From: Monoplex corrugatus | Lineage: Eukaryota > Mollusca > Gastropoda > Littorinimorpha > Ranellidae | Assembly (NCBI GenBank): GCA_030674185.1 | Contig: CM060306.1 | Location: 35,799,481 to 35,863,480, forward strand | Direction of reading: 5' to 3' | DNA length: 64,000 nt | Program-made: the position numbers and the translations under genes | Shown: positions 25,503-38,341 of the stretch, piece by piece | Layout of the letters: each line of letters begins with the position of its first letter | Numbering within the stretch: position 1 is the stretch's first letter | The notes under the pieces: generated by a model | What the model saw: the letters and a program-made list of their open reading frames with translations, nothing else | What the model was told of the DNA's origin: nothing | Database searches by the model: none

Positions 25503-28500
25503 TTTTGTTTCTATATTACTGAGATTTTTTTGTTCACAATACACATCCATTTTACAGTTCACTGTTTCACAAAAATCTGTAATTTTCTTTATGATCACAC
25601 AACACTCACAATGTCTAAAAATGGTGATGAGATGGAATTTGTCAATGTTATGATGATAAAGAAAGAATCCTAACTGAAAATGGTGACAATCTAATGGCAC
25701 TCGAGTTGAAACAGTACACTGTCAAATGTGATGTATTACATGTTCACGCTTTAAGTCCCAAGAACTGCAAGACCACAATAAAAAAGCTTCAATGATGGGT
25801 TTCTCCAAGCTGATGTGGGTCATTCAATCAGAACAACTATCCTTTTCCAGGTCCCAGAAGAGTGAGGCACAAAGCAATTAGATTTATCGAAGCAGACATA
25901 TATTCCATCATCAGAGCTATCTTTACAAGTCCAAGAGAAGCAGAGCACAAAGAAATGAGATTTATCAAACATTGGGCACAACAAAATGAGATTTATCAAA
26001 CTGACACTTGTTTCTTAACCTGCTTAGCACAATGAGCCACGATCGTGGCTTTACCGTCCAAACACAATGAATCACGATCTTGCTTCATTCTTATCTACCG
26101 TTGAATACTATCCAATCTATAAAGCGAATACAAATCAACCAATCAGAAGGCTTCTTTTGCGTTGCCTCTGCCTTTTTCCTTTTACACAGTCGCCATTATC
26201 TGTTCTTCAACTGATTTCTACAAGTTTTTGCACAAAAATGAGTGAGATTGGGACTGACCATGCAGTAACTCTTGTGGTGAATGAGGTAAATATGGCTTTG
26301 TTTTTGGCTCTAAATGAACAAACGAGATTTGAGCACACGATGAAGGGTATTTTTAGCACATCAGTCATTCATGGAATGTGGATTATTGTTCAGTTTGGTT
26401 TGCTGACATTGTTCTTCTCATCGCACGTGCACAGATGTCTTTTTTATTCTGACACTCTGTAATTTCACTTTCTCCTGGAAACAGGTGTTTAATTTATTTT
26501 TATTGTGCAGTTCAGGATTTCTACTTTCTAAATATAGGTATATTTTTCTAGGAAATGTTTACATGAGAGCAGCAAACATTAAAAACAATTAGTACCTGTT
26601 GACAAGTTGCCTCGCAGCAAACGTTAAAAGCAATTAGTATCTGTTGACAAGTTGCCTCGCAGCAAACATTAAAAACAATTAGTATCTGTTGACAAGTTGC
26701 CTCGCAGCAAACATTAAAAACAATTAGTATCTGTTGACAAGTTGCCTCGCAGCAAACGTTAAAAACAATTAGTACCTGTTGACAAGTTGCCTCGCAGCAA
26801 ACGTTAAAAACAATTAGTATCTGTTGACAAGTTGCCTCGCAGCAAACATTAAAAACAATTAGTATCTGTTGACAAGTTGCCTCGCAGCAAACATTAAAAA
26901 CAATTAGTACCTGTTGACAAGTTGCCTCGCAGCAAACATTAAAAACAATTAGTACCTGTTGACAAGTTGCCTCGCAGCAAACGTTAAAAGCAATTAGTAT
27001 CTGTTGACAAGTTGCCTCGCAGCAAACATTAAAAACAATTAGTACCTGTTGACAAGTTGCCTCGCAGCAAACATTAAAAGCAATTAGTATCTGTTGACAA
27101 GTTGCCTCGCAGCAAACATTAAAAACAATTAGTATCTGTTGACAAGTTGCCTCGCAGCAAACGTTAAAAAGCAATTAGTATCTGTTGACAAGTTGCCTCA
27201 CAGCAAACATTAAAAACAATTAGTATCTGTTGACAAGTTGCCTCGCAGCAAACGTTAAAAGCAATTAGTATCTGTTGACAAGTTGCCTCGCAGCAAACAT
27301 TAAAAACAATTAGTATCTGTTGACAAGTTGCCTCGCAGCAAACGTTAAAAGCAATTAGTATCTGTTGACAAGTTGCCTCGCAGCAAACATTAAAAACAAT
27401 TAGTATCTGTTGACAAGTTGCCTCCCATCATTTTACACAACTGTCTTACATTACACTTTTAATTACGTATCATGCCAAAGGGGGTTAAAATGGAATTGGC
27501 TGGACAGCAAGATTAACAAATGGAAGGGAGAAGAAGAGGAACGGAGTGAGTATGATAACTATGTGGCTTTGAGTTTTATAAGATGGCGGACTGATGTTTT
27601 TCAAGTTCAGTCTTTCTTTTCTGCCAAAAATCTGACATTTTTTCATGTCTGCTCTTTTCTGATTTGCTCAACTAAAACCATATTTACCACCCGAAAAAGA
27701 CACAGTCATCTTCAAGTTTTCCTCCAGCCACTTTGAGTTTCACTTATTTTTCACCATAGCATCACTATGGGAGGCCAAATATTTGTCACTTTGGCAATCT
27801 GACACATGTCAATGACAATATGGCCCTAAACAAAGTTCACAAATGGCACACTTTCCAGAAAGAACCAATTACTTCCCCTCACTGTTGTTTCAGTAAGGTT
27901 GTAAACTGTCACAGATAATCAAGCAAAACCAGATGTCATCCATTTAAGAACAAACTGATCAAGAGCCAATCATGATTCAAGCTCTACCAATTTTCTACAC
28001 AAAACAAAAACAACAAAAAAGAAAAAAGAAATCATCTTGCACATTACATACATCCCATATTTTCTCAACACATTTAAGGACCCCTAGTGTCACTAAAATG
28101 GCAGGTTTTCCCAAATCAGCAAAAAAATTCTCAAGCATGTATTTTCTTCATGTCTTTACAAAACTTTTTGAGTTTAAACATTTTGAATAAGAATAGCCCA
28201 TTCAAAACTAAAAATGTAACAACATATATGACATATACTGATGAAAAATGAGTATCACCAGCTGGCTAAAAGCACTCTACGAAAGGCAAAGAATGAATGC
28301 TGGTGATAATTAGATGGAGTTGTCAATGCCTGGGGCAGACTATTTGTATGAAATCAATGATATGCATTCGTAATTTTCTTTTTTCCAGAGTGGGTAATGC
28401 CAGGGCCATATCCTTCCATTACTTGTGTGAATGCACCGATATACATACCGAATTTTCTTTACCAGGTCGTCTTTTTTCCAGAGTAATCAATGTGTTTAGA

Positions 28501-31500
28501 TGTGTGTGTTTGTTTAGCTGTTGCTAGGTAGACTGTGTTTTGTCTGAGATGATTATAGTCTTAATATGGCTCTGAGCAGTGGGCTGGGCTTTTAAACAAC
28601 AACAAGAATAATAACAACAAAAGAATAACAGCAATCATCATCATCATCATTCTAATGCCAAGAAACTGACACCGTTTTTGACAAGACAATTTTAGTATTT
28701 ACCGTCCTGTGGCTGCGATCAGCAGGCCCTTGTTGTAGGAGATGATATATATTTGATTGTCACTGTTCATGAAGGTAATCTGCACACAAATGCACGCATC
28801 AGAATAACTTCTGAACTGTATTCTCAGCGACACCCCTTACCACACACACTCCTCACACACATACATCAACACAAAACTCATCTAATAAGAAAAACTGCAA
28901 ATACTTCCAAACCAGTTTCTTCCACATATTGTAAACTAAATTCTGCATATACATGACAGGGAACCCTTAGAGGGTTAACCCCCAGACACATTCCAATTTA
29001 AAGTGTTCCCCCCACCCCCTGTCCCCAAAATGCAATAAGCAGTCTTCAACAAGGACCGTTTGTGCTGTACAAATGGAATAATTATTATTAATACCCAAAT
29101 CAATCTGCACAGTTTTGGTAAACATTCATCCGCTGAAAAGCAAAAATTCCTCGCTGACAGAATTTTTTTTATCAACAAACACAGGGATGCCACAGATAGA
29201 AATGAATGAATATCTCCATTTTTATTCACACACACACACACAGACACACTCACACACACACATGAACACAGTGAAACACATTCTCTGTCCTCTTTTCCTC
29301 CCCAGTCCAACACTACATTTTCCATGAAACTAAGAAAATGCACTTACATTCTCCAACACGCGCAGACAGCGATCCAGTTTCTTCAGACCAGGCGTGTACC
29401 TGTCTAGGTTGTACGCCAGGTCCTCTTTCATGCCCAGAACACTATGGTGAACTGAAAGCAAAACCAGACGTAAGTACTGAGTTGAAATTTCTGATGGGAA
29501 AGAGATTCCTCAGTCAGTTCTTTCAATTCACCCCTTTCTACTGTTCTGCTTTTACATGTATGTCACAGTAAGTTTATGTACCTTGGATATGTCATCTGCA
29601 TCATGGTTTTCTCAGTTTTCATTCTTTTAGTGTAACAGTATCTTGATGTACTTTGGATATGTCATATGCATGCCCCCCCCCCCCCCCCCCCCCCCATTTT
29701 CAGTCTCCCAAGCACTGTATGGATTTATGTACCTTGGATGTCATTTGTGGTTTTCTCAGCTTCAGTTCACTTACTGTACTAGGAAGCTTCTCTAACTTAC
29801 ATATGTCATTTACATCTTGATTTTTCTCAGTCACTTCAATATCTACAAATCACACAGGATGACACCAAACACAGAAGGAGATGGATATGCTTTAACATGG
29901 CATTTAAAAGCAACACAAAATTTCATGAACATTTGTATACACGCACTACACTATAACATCCAAAAGGACATTAAGGTACATGGATGATTGTACGTATGCT
30001 ACATCATGATATCCGGAAGCACCACAAAAGTACATTGCTGACCGTATATGTACTAAACCATGACATTCAAAAGCACATTAAGGTGTATGGATGATTGTAT
30101 ATGTACTGTACCATGGCCAAAGCCAAAGATCATGGATACTGCTAACGTGCCAAACCATGGCATCCACAAACAATGAGATAGATGGGTGACTCTCTATATG
30201 TGTTACATCACATACACATGCCATGTCATCGAGATGTAAAAGAATCACAGCAGCTGTTGCGTCAGCTTACACACAAACATGACATCTGTTTTTTCACTCA
30301 TTCCCTAAACCTACCCCTCCTTCCCCCAATCTCTCTTTAGCAAAATTCAATGAGATATGCACAAGGCCATGGGAAAATTCACTTCTGTCAGTGCTGCCTT
30401 TCTAAGGTGACACTGAGCACTACAGTCCATAAATGATACAAGGAACTTATACAAAACCCTCCGTGATTATATGAATGGAAATACACTTATTACTGAAGAA
30501 AGCAAATTTTTGAAGTCTGAATCAAGAGGTTCTGAACACACAATAGAAAGTTTCAAACAGCTTTACACCACATAACTGCATGACAGGGTAGATCTGCTAA
30601 CTCTTAACCTAATATACACAGACTCCAAACAATAGGAATATACCTACTAATACAAATTACAATACAGTAATGCTTTATCAAACATATAAGAGAACATAAA
30701 TTGTCTGCCATCTGCTATACACAATAACATACTGACATACAATGACTGTGATTACACATGCAGAACAGTAAATACATCCAACACTTTAACACTAAAACAG
30801 ATATGACAAGTATTTATAGCTTAGATGTACTTTTGATCTAAATCCAAAGAAAACACTCTTTACAAAACATCTCTTTCCAGGTAGGAAACTTGCAGTATTG
30901 TACTGGTACTCTTCATTATGATCGTTTCCATAATAGCAGCAGACATACCTGTTTCAACAAAGTGATCTAAACCTCCCAAGGCACGCAGTTCCTCCTTGAA
31001 CCATTCCCCAGCTCGGCGTGATGTCAGACTTAGTAACGACTCCATGGCCAAGTTACCCGTCTGTAAAACATGCACACATGATCACATACATGAACATAAT
31101 GCTTACATGCACATATGTATATGTGAATGTATGTCAATGGTGATGCTGAACTCAATGCAATTTCTGGGTCACCATAACAAATAGATGTGCTATTTCTCCC
31201 AAAGATACCTACTAGTAAATCAACGCTCGACTTACACTCTGTTAAACTGCTAAATGTCATTAAAATCAACATTTTGCTCTTGTGGATTAACCCTTTCTTT
31301 GCCGACTGATGGAATATTTTCAGCACAAATTCTGTGCTCCCCTTTGAAAATGTATGTCCAACTATTGGTACCCACCAATTAAACCCAGCAGGATTTCTTC
31401 TAAAAAGCATGTTACTTTTGTACGTCTATCACATTCATGAATGACCGCAAAAGTTTTTATTTTCCATTCAGTCAGAAAACTCACTAACAGTTCAAGGCAA

Positions 31501-34128
31501 ACAATCAAGACACTCTGTTTTCAGCAAAGATGGAAACACGCTCCCGTTTCGTATGTGCACTTTACTACTGAATACTCACAGAAATAAAATTGAGATCAAT
31601 CTGCTTAGCAGCATTTGACTCTCTCTGCAGTTGAAGCAGCAACTCTTGGACACGCCGACGACACTTTTCTAGCTCCATGCTATCCTCGGTGTTGCCTGTG
31701 ATCTCTTCTTCCATGTCCATGTCCTCACGGTTGCTGCGAGGCATGTCCACTTCATTGAGTTTCAGCATCAGGTGCAGGCTTTCCTTGTCCAGGTCCATGG
31801 TGAGGCGATCTTGGGACAGCATGAACATCATGGCCGCTGTGCTCAAGGCTAGACTCTGAAAACAACAGAAAAAGAACTTATAAGCACCACAGCAAAACAA
31901 ACAACACAACGACAAAACAAAAGAATATAAACATTCCCAGGCTATCTAGGAAAGGAATTTTTTTTAAGTCTTTGCATAATTCAATGTTCTACAGATGGGT
32001 AAAGAAAAACAGTTTGTCAAAAACCTTATAGATTTTTAAACCAACACAAAATAAATAGTTTGTCGTAAACGTTGTCAATTCTTCAAACTGCTACAATCAA
32101 ATCCATTACTTATCAAGCACATTTTCAAAAAAACAAAACTCACTCATCAAAGCTTCCAAATCTTTTAAATATGAAAATAATAAATCATAGATATCAACAA
32201 GTAAAATCAAGAAATGCATGAACAGTGACAGAACAGTTCAGAACTCACAGGGTAAGAACAAGCGTCATGAAGAAGACTGAAGATCTTGGTGACTGTGCCA
32301 TGGGCACGCAGATGCATCCTGAAGGCTGGCAGAATACATTTCCCTGCCAATTGGATTGTGCTGAAATGACAAGTTAAAATTTCTAATGAATACTATGCTG
32401 ACATTATTACATCAATAATATCACAATTTCTGGCAAGTCAAAAATTTAAAGATTAATATACTGACATAATTATAGCAATAATATCTGTTCTATGCACTCC
32501 AGACATTTTCTGTGTAACTGACTAAATCGCAAAAATGCGCTCAAATATACTTTCTTTTTTATCTCACCATTAAGGCAGCTATGCTGCATTTTCAGAAGCC
32601 TGTATGCAAGGTGTTTTCCATAAACCACCAAACAATGACATGACTTACAGAATCTATAGCATGGGAATTTGATCATCTACATGTTTATACATGTACACAT
32701 AAAAGGGTTCAGCAAATATCTGATCTGGGAGACTGGAAAAATCTCAACCTTTTACCCACAGGCAGAGATGTCTTAGTGGATCAAAACCCAAGACCTTTGA
32801 TGGAAAGTCCATAATAACTGTTTTAATTCATGGCCAAATGTGACTATGCAAAAGTTGTAAACTCGTAACTTTACCTAACTCAAAATCTGGTAACAATTCA
32901 TCCCTGGGAAACAAAATCTCTACAAAAAGACCTCTACAGAAAATGTAAAAATGTAATACGCACTTGCTTTGAAACCAGTTGCTTCAAATCATCCCCCTTT
33001 AATACCCCCCTCCCTTTCTTTTAAAGAAGGAAATATCAAATCACAATGAATGTGTGTACGCACAAGTGTGTTTCATTTAACTACCTTATTCTCTAGTTCC
33101 CTTTCCCTCAACGGGCAGTGAATGTAATCAACACACTAACGCTGCACTATACAGACCTCAGAGAACGTATGGACACAGGCTGGTCATCCTTTAAGTTGTC
33201 AAGCAGATATTCCACATCATCTATGAAGTCTTGGGTCTCTCCAGACTCCTGAACTTCATGGGCCATCTTGACGTTTTTCACCACCATGTAGAGCTGCCAA
33301 CATCAACAGTTTTGGCTATTTGTACAAATGTATCCTGTAACATATTCTGTACCACTTCTTTACTGTTAAATCCAGACCAAAATGTACAGTTTCAAACTGT
33401 TAACATTCAGACCAAAATGTACAGTTTTCAAACTAGTTAAACATCCAGACCAAAATGTACATAGTTTCAAACTGTTAACATCCAGACCAAAATGTACATA
33501 GTTTCAAACTGTTCAGACCAAAATGTAATAGTTTCAAACTGTTAGCATCCAGATCAAAATGTACATATTTTCAAACTGTTAACACCCAGACTAAAATGTA
33601 CTGTTAACATCCAGATACAAAATGTGTGTAGTTTCAACCTGTTAACATCCAGACTAAAATACCCACTGTTAACACCCAGACCAAAATGTACATGGTTTCA
33701 AACTGTTAACATCCAGACCAAAACATACGTGGTTTCAAACTGTTAACATCCAGACCAACAAAATGTATGTGGTTTCGAACAAAGTCACTACTACATATAG
33801 GGCCTACATATATACTGACTTTTCTTTCTCTTTCTTTTAACTGTCCACTTGCAGCATCCTGAGTGTCGCAGAAGACTGACTGTACACTTTGCACTTCAGG
33901 TATTACATCAATAATGACAGGACACCTTGCCAAAATAATGTCTTCAGTGTTCATTCACCTCTCTTCCATTCTGTCACCACTTCTGAATGTAGTCTGCTAA
34001 CACTGCCAATCGGTACATCTGCATATGGTTGCAATCAACTGCATATATCAAATATGAATGTTTAATTAAGTCAGGCACATATGTGCAATACATTCTTCAT
34101 AACATTTTATAGATCATATCTATGAAAA

Positions 34129-34189
<61 letters not shown>

Positions 34190-36426
34190 TGGTGTGGGGG
34201 GCGGTGTGTGTGTGCTGCGTGCGTGCGTGTGGTGTGCTGTGCATGCAAGCTCTAGAAAGTATGCGAGACTGCTATGTCAAGATCATGCCTCAAACTATAC
34301 ACTCACCAAAACAACGTATTTCATAAAGTTAATTAAACCTCTGACTCCCACATCCTGTCCACCAACTGCAAAAACTTAACCCTTTAAGTCCCTCATTCTG
34401 ATACCAGCTTTCTGCAGGTTGGCAATGCAGGATGCTGGTGGACAGGGTGAGGGAGTCAGAGTTAAATTCTGTTACATGATATGTGTCTACCGATCTAGTT
34501 TCTCACCTCCTTGTGTTCTTTTTTAACTTTCACAGAAGTGTAAGCTTCCTGGCCTCTGTTCTTGGGCCAGTGGACTGCGCGGATCAGTCGTGGTTCTTTC
34601 AAACTAACAGGTGAAGCTTCTTCCTCGTCTGAAAATGGAATTTCTTTGGTTTGTCGCACAGGTGGGAAACACTGTCAATCTGTAACAGAAAACATCACAA
34701 CATATTCTATAACAATTCACCGATACACAGCGCAACCAATCCATATCAAAGCAGCTTGCTGCACTTTACATAGCCTCAAGCTGTTCTGTAATCTCCCCTT
34801 TTATACAACAATCAATAAAAAACAAAAGAAATAGGAACTATCTTTTCTAACACAAACATCTCTCATTGCAATTCTCCATGCAGGTGGGAATCTAGAACAG
34901 ATGTAGAACTGCATAATTTAAATTTTGTGTATGTGTGGCTGCCTTGGGCAAAAGCACAAAAGAAAGCTCTGGATAGAGTGTCTGTATATAGTTTACCAGC
35001 TGTAACAAAATTTACATCAAATTTTAATACAGTCAAAAGACAAAACAGAGCTAGATCTATGCTTACCTAAACTCAAGAAATATGTCCACATCTCTTTGAT
35101 CTATTAGTTGCAAGACAGAATCAAACAGCCTCAATCTGTCCAAGCAAGATCATGTTCCTTCTCAGAGAAAACAAAAAAAAGTAGCTCACTGGTATTGTTG
35201 TTTAAATAAAAACTTGCCTTAAAAAATTGTCTTAAAACGTTTGGATCTTAAATCACTAAGACGGTATAAGGAATCTTCAAAGAAACATCAGTATGGGATT
35301 CGTCATCTCGCTTCAAAATAAAGACCTGACGCAGACGCCATGTTTTTAATATTTTATACATTCTTTATGGCAAATATGGTTGGGCTCCATCTTTAGAAAC
35401 ATAATTCCTAAGCAAAGAAAGGATTTTCCTTTCTTGAGCTTGGAATAATTTCATTACAATTTTGAATATGCCCTTTCTGATATAATAACATGTATACATA
35501 TATATATATATTATAGGGGTAAGGAAAGGCAGTTTTTCCCAAAAGCCAACCAGGCTAGCTCACAGAAAAATTTTGCAGTCAAATATTAACTCTTTTAGCC
35601 AAAGTTTGATTTATGTTTTGCGATGCAGTGAGGCAGTATCACACACACACACACTTGCATTAGTATTGCAGAAAGGTGATGGTAACAATTGCAAACTGTA
35701 CAGCAAGAGCAAGATAACATGCCCCAAAGGGACCAGAACAAAATTCCTCAAGATTCAATGGCAGGAACACAAAAACATTTTTTCAAGAAAAGCAAAAATG
35801 GCAAGAAAAAGGCAGGCTGTTAGGTTTTGTTTGTGGGGACTATGAAGTCTTGGCTGTTACTGACTGCTTGTTTGATGATTACATTTTGAGCTATAATTTT
35901 CACAAGGGTCGACAATATCCAGCTCCTGCAGATGGTACTGACTAACAGTCAGGTTTGTCCAGGCATCTTCTTCCTCATCTTCTTTTCTCCTCCATCTTTT
36001 TCCAGCTCTTGAACATTGTCTTCCTCCTGCCCATCAGCTTCTTCAAGTGTCTTCATCTTGCAAGGCGGAGGCTTCAGTATCAGCTGATTTTCTTTAATTT
36101 GAAGGGAAAGACAAATGATCACCAGCCAGTGGGGTCAGCATATGGAAAATGTTGCCAACCCAATTGCTTTTCTGATCGCTTTTGGTTACCAGGCTACCTC
36201 TTTCCTCATCCCAGATATGTAAGAATAAAAGTTGTTTGTGATCGTAACATCCAATTTTTCCCTTTTCACTGTATATTTATCTCAATTTCTTAAAGTTCAG
36301 CTTCTATAGGAAGATGTTAAAAACAAAACTTTTGTTGTACTGTAGTACATCATAATCTATCATTTTTGCAACAGTAATCACAAACACTGCACATACTTGG
36401 ACAACCACCCCAACACACACACAACA

Positions 36427-36504
<78 letters not shown>

Positions 36505-38310
36505 CACACACACACACATAATATCAGTAACAAAAAGATGAAGTTCTAAACGGCTGACTTAATCTACTTGGGAATGCGAGTACCAGCTGAATGACCTAAA
36601 TATTTTATTTGACATTATCTACATGTATTAAGACCAAGGTAGCAAGCGAGATCGTGGAACAGAATATATGAATATCTCTTGTCAGATTGTTATTTCAATA
36701 CTTTAAACACAATCTCTTCTAGCTGAAATTTAAGCTGACACTGACTCTTGACACTCATGACATCATTTTAAGTTAACAAAAAACACCTTGAGGTTATGGA
36801 TGGGACCCGGAGCACCACAGGTGAGGCATTGGTGCTCCAGGTTCCATACGTGCACTCTCATGGTGTTTCTTGTTAACTTAAAATGATGTCATGAGTGTCA
36901 AGAATCAGTGTCAGTTGTAAGATAATGCCAGCTATACAAAGTCTGAACACCATCTCCAATCTACTACAACACCAGTGCATTGCTTCAGCTCAACCTAAGA
37001 AGCATATGTTAAAACTATTATGCCCAGCCATCACATGTACTGGAAAAAGTTTGTATAGCTGTCTCTTTACGGCGAAAAGTTTCTCTATAAAACACGACAG
37101 CATCAAACCATATACTCTATCGAGAAACAACTACACATCCTTCAACAGGAGACACAGAGATTACGATTGACGGTACATCTACACAACCAAAAAGATTTTC
37201 TTGGTTCAAAAGAAACCTGGATTTTTAATGGGAATACCAACAGAAGTGATAAACTCATAAGTATTTAGATTTCATATTTTGAACTAAACATAGTTTCATG
37301 ACTGCAATGGAAGAAACTAAAGAAAGATGTAAAAGAAGTACCAATGCTACAGGCAGTTCCACCACTCTTTTATGGTTTAGACATTTTGCATTATGAGACA
37401 AGCTATCAACTTGAACAAGAGTATCTCTGTACTTTCTTTTTTTTTTGGAAGAGATTTTCATTCTTTAAGAAAGAAAATGGAAAACAGTATGGTGTATGCT
37501 GAACTGGGATCTGTTCCTCTTTTGATAACTGCATTCACTAGATGCATCAAACATTCGGTTAAAAAAAAAAGCTTTTGAAATGGTTTTGAAGTAGTTTGGC
37601 ATTGTGGAAATCGTGATGAAAACGAATCAGTGAAAAATTCTAAGCAAGAGTATGCATCAGTTTCTGCCATGATTGGTGAAACCACTTGAATACCAGCACA
37701 GACAACTTTATTTGCATGGAAAATTTCCATCTTTGAAGAAGCAAAATACTCAAAGTAAGTATGTGGTAGTGCACAGAAATGCTACAGCACAGGATGAGTT
37801 GTCCCACTTGAACATTCACAGATACAATTTTTTACCTACAACTGAAAACACTTCATGTCCAGTCTGTCCCAACATACACAAAAACGCGATACATTTCCTG
37901 TTCAAATGCGCTCTGTACATTTAGGTCAAACAACTTTACAGTTTGATGTCATAGAAGGCCATGACTGAGAAGAAACTATTACTAGCAAAATGACAGCCGA
38001 TTCTGTAGGAACCATACTGAACTTGGAGAAGGTTTTGGTGGCTGCTTTACAAAAGATGACAATACAAAATAGTAGTTCTAATGTACAACATGAAATCTAA
38101 TTTGTCCATAGTAATCAATTATCTCATGTACATGCACTGATTTAACTGAAAGGGGCTGTGCATTTATTTATCAAATTTCTGGTTCCTGAGTGTGCACACA
38201 CCGTGCGCATGTGTGTGTGTGTGTGTATGTGAGTAGGGTGTTGTGGGTGTGTGTTGTGTGTGTTGTGTGTGTGTGAGTTCGTGTATGTGTGTGGGTGTGT
38301 GTTGGTGTGT

Positions 38311-38341
<31 letters not shown>

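Noticed and set aside
26548..27174. 208-residue Cys-containing repeat frame on the minus strand
   Set aside because: It is produced by a 45-bp non-coding unit. It has no splice or start context, and the 46-bp copy at 27160 breaks the frame.
26569..27424. Possible CRISPR-like array (also the 47-bp array at 23602)
   Set aside because: Units are contiguous with no variable spacers, and the genome is eukaryotic. They are minisatellites.
35955..36115. Exon-like minus-strand segment reading [20 protein letters not shown]...
   Set aside because: It looks protein-like and acidic, but it does not match WAPL, has no phase-compatible splice sites for the WAPL model and ends in a stop. It may be a decayed mobile-element or retrocopy fragment. 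I could not identify it.
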